NCBI GenBank assembly: GCA_021186555.1
Contig: JAJKFL010000011.1
Location: forward strand, 38,210,594-38,274,593
Reading direction: 5' to 3'
DNA length: 64,000 nt
From: Reticulitermes speratus
Taxonomy: Eukaryota > Arthropoda > Insecta > Blattodea > Rhinotermitidae
Part shown: positions 41,547 through 52,400 of the stretch, one piece after another
Layout of the letters: the number at the start of each line of letters is the position of its first letter
Position numbering within the stretch: the stretch's first letter is position 1
Made by a program: the position numbers and the translations under genes
The notes under the pieces: generated by a model
The model's database searches: none
What the model was told of the DNA's origin: nothing
The model's input: the letters and a program-made list of their open reading frames with translations, nothing else

Positions 41547-42922
41547 AGCTTGTTTGACTGTGTGCGCTGTCACAACAATGCCATGCACAGACATTCAGCT
41601 TGTTCGACTGTGTGCGCTGTCACAACAATGTCATGCACAGACACTCAGCTTGTTTGACTGTGTGTGCTGTCACAACAATGCCATGAACAGACACTCAGCT
41701 TGTTTGACTGTGTGCGCTGTCACAACAATGTCATGCCCAGACATTCAGCTTGTTCGACTGTGTGCGCTGTCATAACAATGTCATGCACAGACACTCAGCT
41801 TGTTTGACTGTGTGCGCTGTCACACCAATGCCGTGCACAGGCATTCAGCTTGTTCGACTGTGTGCGCTGTCACAACAATGCCATGCACAGACACTCAGCT
41901 TGTTTGACTGTGTGTGCTGTCACAACAATGTCATGCCCAGACATTCAGCTTGTTCGACTGTGTGCGCTGTCATAACAATGTCATGCACAGACACTCAGCT
42001 TGTTTGACTGTGTGCGCTGTCACACCAATGCCGTGCACAGGCATTCAGCTTGTTCGACTGTGTGCGCTGTCACACCAATGCCGTGCACAGGCATTCAGCT
42101 TGTTTGACTGTGTGCGCTGTCACAACAATGCCATGCACAGACACTCAGCTTGTTTGACTGTGTGCGCTGTCACAACAATGTCATGCCCAGACATTCAGCT
42201 TGTTCGACTGTGTGCGCTGTCATAACAATGTCATGCACAGACACTCAGCTTGTTTGACTGTGTGCGCTGTCACACCAATGCCGTGCACAGGCATTCAGCT
42301 TGTTCGACTGTGTGCGCTGTCACAACAATGCCATGCACAGACACTCAGCTTGTTTGACTGTGTGCGCTGTCATAACAATGTCATGCACAGACACTCAGCT
42401 TGTTTGACTGTGTGCGCTGTCACACCAATGCCGTGCACAGACACTCAGCTTGTTTGACTGTGTGCGCTGTCACAACAATGTCATGCCCAGACATTCAGCT
42501 TGTTCGACTGTGTGCGCTGTCATAACAATGTCATGCACAGGCATTCAGCTTGTTTGACTGTGTGCGCTGTCACAACAATGCCATGCACAGACACTCAGCT
42601 TGTTTGACTGTGTGCGCTGTCACAACAATGTCATGCCCAGACATTCAGCTTGTTTGACTGTGTGCGCTGTCATAACAATGTCATGCACAGACACTCAGCT
42701 TGTTCGACTGTGTGCGCTGTCACAACAATACCATGCACAGACATTCAGCTTGTTTGACTGTGTGCGCTGTCACAACAATGTCATGCACAGACATTCAGCT
42801 TGTTTGACTGTGTGCGCTGTCACAACAATACCATGCACAGACATTCAGCTTGTTTGACTGTGTGCGCTGTCACAACAATGCCATGCACAGACATTCAGCT
42901 TGTTGGACTGTGTGCGCTGTCG
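41547..42922 (+). repeat. 50-bp satellite, about 27 copies
   Basis: Unit TTGTTTGACTGTGTGCGCTG, TCACAACAATGCCATGCACA, GACACTCAGC. Variants (CACACCAATGCCGTG, CATAACAATG, ATGCCCAGACATT) recur as 200- to 250-bp blocks. ORFs through it are artefacts. Confidence 0.97.
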
Positions 42923-43331
42923 GACAGTGGCACACAGTGTCTGTGTACTGTATCTACAAGCTATGACAACCAGGGAAGAAATCAAAGGAATAACTTTATG
43001 GATGAACAGTTAGAACTTTTAATTTTGTCCATTGTTCAAGATTGTTATACAATTTTATTCAAAATACATCAGTTTAAAGCAGATCAATGCAAACACAACA
43101 ACAACAATAATTCACAGACTAATCTAATGAAGCAGAATGTTATAAACTGTTTTTTCTGCAACTCTAAAAGTGATGAAAGAAATAACAATAATATTCTCAG
43201 CCAAGACCAAAAAAATCAATCAGTTTAACAATTTAACTTTTCTGAGAAGATTGATTGGTGGATCAGCTGTATAATTAACATTTCTCAACTGCTTCAAGTC
43301 TGTACCGCTGTCATATTCTGCTACCCTTCTT
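42923..43331. other. Intergenic, downstream of the MFS gene
   Basis: Contains the presumed 3' UTR of the minus-strand transporter; no clear polyadenylation signal picked out. Confidence 0.4.
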
Positions 43332-43448
43332 CTACTGCCCACACTGAGATGTCTTGGATTTTGCCAAACCAAGGTACAGTGCTGCCAAACCTCCCATGCA
43401 GGTGATCGCTCCATAAACACTGAACGGCACGTAGTCACCATACATAGC
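43332..43448 (-). CDS. MFS transporter last exon, TM12 and stop
   Basis: Acceptor attgcag, 38 codons and TAG. It encodes [20 protein letters not shown] and a short tail. The usual PET(K/R) motif after TM12 is not present. Confidence 0.8.
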   Translation of the reverse strand, partial: AMYGDYVPFSVYGAITCMGGLAALYLGLAKSKTSQCGQ

Positions 43449-46400
43449 CTGCAATTCATTGAGACAACTCTATATTTTTTAACGTCTGTATTCACATGCG
43501 TTCAGAATTCAATAACAATTGCACCTTAGGATTCAAGCGTACTGGGATGTTACGTTATGTCATTGGGTGACTGGTTGCTGTCTTTCTGAAGGATCATAGT
43601 ATCTTCATCTTCTTTCAAAATTCCACGAACTGCATGCCCAACGACACAGCGTCACATCCAACAAGACTCCAATCTGCAGCAACATTGCTGTGAGAAACTT
43701 AAACCTTTCAAATTTGTTTTTCAGTTCAAAGCTGTTTCTCAACCGTCTGTATCAGACTTTAAAGTTTATAATCATCATCATAAATGCCTGTTGGGCCTTG
43801 ATATGAGGTAACATCTTGACAGCCACACCATGTTAATGTTATCCCCCTCTGTGCCGAGGCATTTCCAGCTGCTGTAGAGGTTTTCCTATCAACATTACAA
43901 AAATGAGCCATCTTGTGTAAGCTTACCAGTGGACCAATGAATGGTGTAGAGAGCAGGAAGATCCGTGCAAATATAAGAGACGAGTATGTTCCAAGCTGCC
44001 GGTGTTCCAATGGCAGGAGCTCACTGGATGTCACCTGGAGAAGTGTGAGCGAGATGGCTATTGCGATGCGACCCGTCATGGCCAGCCCAAGCATTTCCCA
44101 CTCGTGATGCCATTTTCCTGGTAACAGCAAACATATTCGCTCCTTCAACAGTTTCATCGTGCTTATTGTTATTCTCCCATCTGCATCTTCCAGCAGATTT
44201 CTCACCAAAGTTATGTATACATTTCTTATTTCTCTCATCCATACTTCATGTCTTTGTTACTTGACAGTTTTGAACTTAAATTTCTGAGTTACTTATATTG
44301 TCATTTCTTGTGCTTGGGTTTTTATTCTGTAGAAAGTAGCATTTTCCTGTGTCCATTAGTTTAATATACAGGGTGTCATAAAAGCTTCTTTACCGTATTT
44401 TTACCTGCATATCAAGGAACCACTACTTTATTCACAACCAAGATGCAAAGTGGAGGCCGTGCCATGGCTCAGGCGGTTAGTCGCCGGCCTCACCGCGGAG
44501 GCCCGGGTTTGATCCCGGGTCAGTCCATGTGGGATTTGTGGTGGACAAAGTGGCACGGGGACAGGTTTTTCTCCTAGTACTTGGGTTTTCCGCTGTCAAT
44601 TTCATTCCACCGGTGCTCCATTAAATGGAAAAGCAGAAAAACTTCTTCATCACAGGGTTGCACAATAAGCCTCAAGGCTGCGGCGCGTCCGTAGCTTCTG
44701 CTGCGGGGCCCTTTTTTTAAAAAAAAAAAAAAAAAAGCAAAGTGGTGCACACATCAGTGGCAGAGCAGCTGATAGCAACCAGAGGTGTTGTGGCCACAGT
44801 GTTGCCTACTGTTGCAAATACAAAACTGCATGCAATGAAAGTTAATCACCTTAAATAACTCACTGCCTCAATAAATCAACTTTTAGGACATCCTGTATAT
44901 AAAAGATGTAACATTTATAGCAGTTTTCTGTTCTTTTTCAGTTTTCTACCACAGACTGACAGAAAACTCGCAACAATATCATGAAATTGTTTTTGTGCTC
45001 ATGGCACTATGTAGGGTAGCCACGACTGTTAAGGCAACGTGTGGATGTTGAGATACAGTTGGTGGATGGTGTTTGGATCATCATTACAAACATTTTGTTT
45101 AATTACATGAATAAGGTGTAAGTATGTAACTTGACTGTTGTTTCTTCACAGTTTTTAGCTACTGTATGAAGGAAGGGAACCGTATCCTAGGTGAAGAATT
45201 GGCATTTTTGCTTGTTTGTTGTAAAAATTTTAGAAACAGGTCTACAATGAGCTAACCAACCACATGGAATATAGCTCTTCTGTAAAGGCTACTGGTTCCT
45301 CGGGGAGAAAAGAAATTTTCCACATTTTATGGAACCCGAAGGTTTATTATCATTTTTACAAGAGGTCGCCACTTGGCCGTACTCTGAGCCAGATGAATCC
45401 AGTCCATGCTCTCCCATCTTGTTTTTAGTATCCATTTTAATATTATCTTCACATATACATCTAGGTCTTCCAAATGTTCTCTTTCCTTCAGGTTTCTCCA
45501 CCAAAAACCCTGTATGTGTTTTTCTTCTCCCACATAAGAATGACTGAATGACTAAATGCACTTATAAATGGATATGTTATTGAGCAGATATCAGAAATGA
45601 AATACTTTCGATATAAATATCTCTAATCAATTCTACAAGGTTCTGACAATGGTATATAACATTGAGAACCAATTGTCTTCTGGACTTTGTCCATCGTCTG
45701 GATAAAATATATAAAAATATAAAATGACGACGTTTCGGAAGATGGTTCTTCTTCCGTCTTCAGGTGACGGGAGGGGAGACACCTACTCAGATGGGTCCCT
45801 TAGACCGAGCTAATCTCAATCGCTCTAACAAGACCAAGACCACTTCCATTCATGTCTTTTACAATTCAGTATTGACTGACGATCCTAAGTCCTGGTGCTA
45901 CATTATCTGACACTCTGATAGTGTCATTAAATGAATCACATAACATAAATAAGCTACACTACCAAGAAACAACCATCAGCTTTTAGTGTGGCTCGTGTCT
46001 GAGAGGGAGCTCTAGTTGCTAAGCCCCCTAGTCCTAGGTCAGAATGCAGGGTTGCCTAAACTGGGAGACCTTGTCAGGTTCTTACCGTGACTTTGCAAGG
46101 CGCAGCTAAATATGCCAGTGCCTCCTCCACCTAGTAGGATGGTTCCAAGAGCCACCCATTTGTGTCTGCACCACAGTATTAGTGCCAGACCCAGCAACAC
46201 TCCCACCACCTCTGCAATACCTGTGACACAGTGTGGTTGCCAGGTTATCAACTGTTAAACACATGTATTGATGTCAGTGTGCATGCAACAGATCGTGCAC
46301 GGAGAGTTCACGGAACTGCTCCTGTGGTGCAGATTTTGACTAGGCAAACATAAATTTGTATTGAAATTGCTAATTAATTAGTATTGAATAATAATAATAA

Positions 46401-49400
46401 TAAATTATTATTATTATTAGTGGGAGGTTTTGGGTTCTCACATCATTGTATATTCAAACAGCAGTCTGCGTGGATGTGACAATGCATAGCGTGTGGAGAT
46501 GGCGACCAGATCTTGGGAGGATCATGAACCTCCACCTTTTGCACTGAATATAGCGATGACACTTGTATTTTCCTCTGAAGCTCTAGTAACTAACACCGTG
46601 CTACATCTAGAAGATTGGAGCTTTTGCATAATGCAGAATGTCTATGTGGTTATCGTTTTTCACTTTCTTTTTCTTCTTCATCGTCATCTTGTTGTTGTTA
46701 TACGTCTTAGTAATTACAAAGGTGTGCATCATTAATTTGCATGAATGCCTATTCTTAATATTTATGGCATAAAATTTCTATGCTTTGTCTGAAACACTTT
46801 GTAATTCAAAAAGACACATAGAAAACTTGTAAGTGTAAGTCAACTGCACGGAATATGAGTAACATCAAGTACACTATATGAGTAACATCAAGTACACTAT
46901 ATCGAGTAACATCAAGTACACTATATGAGTAACATCAAGTACACTATATGAGTAACATCAAGTACACTATATGAGTAACATCAAGTACACTATATGAGTA
47001 ACATCAAGTACACTATATGAGTAACATCAAGTACACTATATGAGTAACATCAAGTACACTATATGAAAAAATTGCACTCATCAAATTATAAATTGTATAA
47101 AGTAATTTTGGATAATCTCATCTATATATTTTAGTGGCTTCATTGACACAAACTGCCACTGATGACGAAAGATCAGTTGACATATGTAAACATTTTAAGT
47201 TAGCATGCATTGAAGATTTTTTAATTGCTCCAGTCTTCCGCACTCATATTGGTAAATGTCACTATTAGTCTGTTGCTAATGAGGAGCTAAACAATTGTAC
47301 TTTGTCACAGAATATTGACTGTTCATAGTCATTGAAATCAGGAATCATGAGATCACTTGGACATGATCATAGACGTAATAACAAGTTTATACAAATCCTG
47401 CTTGAAAATTTGTGAGAAACGGAAGTAGCTTTAAGTGGAAAGGAAATATATACAACATGGTTAGCGAATGGAATCAGTAACATGACAATGAAAATGATTT
47501 GATCATCAAGAATGATTGTTGTGCCTTGTCAGCTATGGTAAATAGATACCAATTGTTGAAGGGTTAGTGCCTATCGAACCATCAGTAACTATTACAATCA
47601 ACACAGAGTCACACTATCCCAGCACACTTTGAATCTTCAGCAGTGCTGCTGTGAGAACCTCAAACCTCATTCAATTTTGTTCGATGGTATTTGTTACCTG
47701 CCATTGCAGTGTTGAAGTACAGATGTTCTCCCACATTCTTGACGTTGAGCAGTGCCCCATAGTACGTGACAATCGTTACAGCCCAGAGGATATGGAGTAC
47801 TAAACAGTTCCATCGATGGTTAGCGTTGCTGAATAGCTCGGACCAGCTGACTTCAGTCTTCTTCCTGCCACAGGACAGAATATTTGTTCTGGTGCATTCA
47901 GCATTTCTGTTATTTTCCTTGCTTATGATTTGTCCAGTAGCAGGTATATTTTTTAGGATATCATTTCCTTGTTACAGTTTCCTGTTCCATATGTATATTT
48001 GAAGTACCCAGTTATATATATGATTGTTATTTTATCTGATAAATAGAGAGTTGCCACTTTCCCTCAGCCTGTTTAACATATTAATATAGCCCAGTCAGCT
48101 GACCCCCCACACGTGTGGCATAGTAATGACAAAGTGCCAATGATAGTTGCCACATAAAATAAAATAAGCAAATTATCCAAATGGCTGTTCAAATTTTCTT
48201 CCTGTAAATTTCCACATGCCAGTTTCATATCTAAGAGGAGCTTCCAGCCCAGAATTGCAGTTTATATTCTGGAGAATGTAATTCTTGGTTTGGACAAGCC
48301 CATGGATGTGTCTTTACCAAACATGATTAGAATGATCAATGTAACCCTGTGATGACTGGTGATTTAAAGTGAATTGCTGTCCAATGCTCTCCAATTTCTG
48401 AAAGAGCTTTGCGTTTTGGAAGGTTCCTAGCCTTCATCCATTTGTCCTTCTGGCATGAGCAACATGCATGTGTATGTGAATGAGTATGGAGCAATGGTGG
48501 AATGATACTGACAGTGGAAAACTGATGTACTGGGAGAGAAACATTATACAGCGTTGGTGGTAGATGTATGAATGAGTATGGAGCATTGGTGGAAAGATAC
48601 TGACTGGGGAAAACTGAAGTACTGGGAGAGAAACATTATACAGCGTTGGTGGTAGATGTATGAATGAGTATGGAGCAATGGTGGAATGATATTGACAGAG
48701 GAAAACTGAAGTACTGGGAGAGAAACATTATACAGCGTTGGTGGTAGATGTATGAATGAGTATGGAGCATTGGTGGAATGATAATGACAGGGGAAAACTG
48801 AAGTACTGGGAGAGAAAACATTATACAGTGTTGGTGGTAGATGGATGAATGAGTATGGAGCATTGGTGGAATGATATGACAGGGGAAAACTGAAGTACTG
48901 AGAGAGAAACATTATGCAGCGTTGGTGGTAGATGAATGAATGAGTATGGAGCATTGGTGGAATGATACTGACAGGGGAAAACTGAAGTACTGAGAGAGAA
49001 ACATTATGCAGCGTTGGTGGTAGATGTAATGAATGAGTATGGAGCATTGGTGGAATGATACTGACAGGGGAAAACTGAAGTACTGGGAGAGAAAATTATA
49101 CAGCGTTGGTGGTAGATGAATGAATGAGTATGGAGCATTGGTGGAATGATAATGACAGGGTAAAACTGAAGTACTGGGAGAGAAACATTATACAGCGTTG
49201 GTGGTAGATGTATGAATGAGTATGGAGCATTGGTGGAATGATACTGACAGGGGAAAACTGAAGTACTGGGAGAGAAACATTACACAGTGTTGGTGGTAGA
49301 TGTATGAATGAGTATGGAGCATTGGTGGAATGATACTGACAGGGAAAAACTGAAGTACTGGGAGAGAAAAAATTATACAGCGTTGGTGGTAGATGTATGA

Positions 49401-52400
49401 ATGAGTATGGAGCATTGGTGGAATGATACTGACAGGGGAAATACTGAAGTACTGTGGAGAGAAAACATTATACAGCGTTGGTGGTAGATGTATGAATGGT
49501 ATGGAGCATTGGTGGAATGATACTGACAGGGGAAAACTGAAGTACTGGGAGAGAAACATTATGCAGTGTTGGTGGTAGATGAATGAATGATTATGGAGCA
49601 TTGGTGGAATGATAATGACAGGGGAAAACTGAAGTGCTGGGAGAGAAACATTATACAGCGTTGGTGCTAGATGTATGAATGAGTATGGAGCATTGGTGGA
49701 ATGATACTGACAGGGGAAAACTGAAGTACTGGAGAGAAACATTATACAGCGTTGGTGGTAGATGTATGAATGAGTATGGGCATTGGTGGAATGATACTGA
49801 CAGGGAAAACTGAAGTACTGGAGAGAAACATTATACAGCATTGGTGGTAGAGAATGAATGAGTATGGAGCATTGGTGGAAAGATACTGACAGGGGAAAAC
49901 TGAAGTACTGGGAAGAAACATTATACAGCGTTGGTGGTAGATGTATGAATGAGTATGGAGCATTGGTGGAATGATACTGACAGGGAAAACTAAGTACTGG
50001 GAGAGAAACATTATACAGCGTAGGTGGTAGATGTATGAATGAGTATGGAGCTTTGGTGGAATGATACTGACAGGGGAAAACTGAGGTACTGGGAGAGAAA
50101 CATTATACGGCGTTGGTGGTAGATGTATGAATGAGTGTGGAGCATTGGTGGAATGATACTGACAGGGGAAAACTGAAGTACTGGGAGAGAAACATTATAC
50201 AGCATTGGTGGTAGATGTATGAATGAGTATGGAGCATTGGTGGAATGATACTGACAGGGGAAAACTGAAGTACTGGGAGAGAAACATTATACAGCGTTGG
50301 TGGTAGATGAATGAATGAGTATGGAGCATTGGTGGAATAATACTGACAGGGGAAAAGTGATGTACTGGGAGAGAAACATTATACAGCGTCGGTGGTAGAT
50401 GAATGAATGAGTTTGGAGAATAGGTGGAATGATACTGACAGGGGAAAAGTGATGTACTGGGAGAGAAACATTATACAGCGTTGGTGGTAGATGATTGAAT
50501 GAGTATGGAGCATTGGTGGAATGATACTGACAAGGGAAAACCGAAGTACTGGGAGAGAAACATTATACAGCGTTGGTGGTAGATGAATGAATGAGTATGG
50601 AGCATTGGTGGAATGATACTGACAGGGGAAAAGTGATGTACTGGGAGAGAAACATTATACAACGTCGGTGGTAGATGAATGAATGAGTTTGGAGCATTGG
50701 TGGAATGATACTGACAGGGGAAAAGTGATGTACTGGGAGAGAAACATTATTCAGCGTTGGTGGTAGATGTATGAATGAGTATGGAGCATTGGTGGAATGA
50801 TACTTACAGGGAAACTGAAGTATTGGGAGAAAAACATTATACAGCGTTGGTGGTAGATGATTGAATGAGTATGGAGCATTGGTGGAATAATACTGACAGA
50901 GGAAACTGAAGTACTGGGAGAGAAACATTATACAGCGTTGGTGGTAGATGATTGAATGAGTATGGAGCATTGGTGGAATAATACTGACAGGGGAAACTGA
51001 AGTACTGGGAGAGAAACATTATACAGCGTTGGTGGTAGATGGATGAATGAGTGTGGAGCAATGGTGGAATAATACTGACAGGGGAAAACTGAAGTACTGG
51101 GAGAGAAACCTGTCCCAGTGTTACTTTGTCCAGCATGAATCCCCTGTACATTGGCCTGTAATTGTAACTGGGCCTCCACTCTAAGAGGTCAGTGACTGAC
51201 CACTTCAGTCATGGCACAGCCATCAGAAGAGAGAGAATAAGAATGATTTTTAGGATTTAAATATAAACGCTTGGAAAGGCAAATTAGTAAATAACAGAAT
51301 AAGGTAGTTTTGAGAGTGGACAAATACAGAATCCAAAAGAAAATTTTGAACATAAAAATAAACAGAAAACATCCAAGATGGAGACTAAGATCAAGATGGG
51401 AACTGCAGGTTAGGTGACGATGTCGCACAGAAGGTAACAGGAAGAGAAAATGGAAGAAACTGAAGATGAGGAGGAGAAGCTCTGAGAAAACAGAGTTGGG
51501 TGGTGGAGGCTTTGTTGCTAGGCGACATGCATAGTGTCGTATATTTCTCAGCATAGCCGGTAGTTCTTCGTGTGTTATCAACATTGTAACTCGGGATCAT
51601 ATCGCTTGCACGCTGAAATAAGGGAAGTGTCATACTCACTTCTGTGTTGGCAGCACTGGGATATCAGTAACAAGAACCACTCTTCTGTTGAATGCTGCTC
51701 CTTCTTCTAGTATGAATTTTGCTTCTTCTCTGTATCCGTTCACTATCAGCCATCTTGGTGAGTCAGGAATCCATCTGTTACAGATGTATAAATGTCATCA
51801 GACATGTTTAACTGCATGGCTGCTGTGGTTCATATAAACAAGACACTTACCTATAAGCTAACAGAAGGAAAGAAGTTGGTAAGGAAATAGCCAACTGCAG
51901 ATATCTCCAGTTACTGCAGATATAGCCAAGTCCTCCCAGTGTTATCACCCCAACTGACCACAGGTGTTCGTAGCATGCCCCAGTTATCAGACGCCAACGT
52001 CCTGCTGTTATATCTGTGCCTGAAATGAATAGTATGTGTGAACTGTATATAACAAAATGTTGTGACATGTCGGTGCAGCTTACTGAAGATTGAGGCAGTT
52101 GGTTCCATCGAAACATCAATAGCATTTTCACAGTATATGACATTATGAACCAAAATCTCTAATAATATAACGTCACACTGCCTTTACAAATTAATACAAT
52201 TCATTTTAGAATTGTTTATAATACAGATTAGCCCGTGAAGCATACAAATAACCAGAACGTTTCGGAGGAACGTACTGTCTCCATCTTCATGGTGTACGTT
52301 TCTACCAGTTTTATGACCCAGAAGACCACAACATACAAATATAATGACCAGTTTTGAAGGGGGTTTGTACAGCAGCCTTAAAATGCATATAGTTAATAAG

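Noticed and set aside
41554-43228. Cys/His-rich ORFs resembling zinc-finger repeats
   Set aside because: The 50-bp unit is not a multiple of three, the spacing does not fit zinc fingers, and the ORFs follow the satellite exactly.
48544-51179. Several minus-strand ORFs of 63-217 codons
   Set aside because: Translations of the 92-bp satellite with frame-breaking indels.
51110-51180. Transporter exon with good borders and matching phase
   Set aside because: The sequence aligns to the SINE S4 body, so I do not call it coding; kept as a finding because exonisation is possible.
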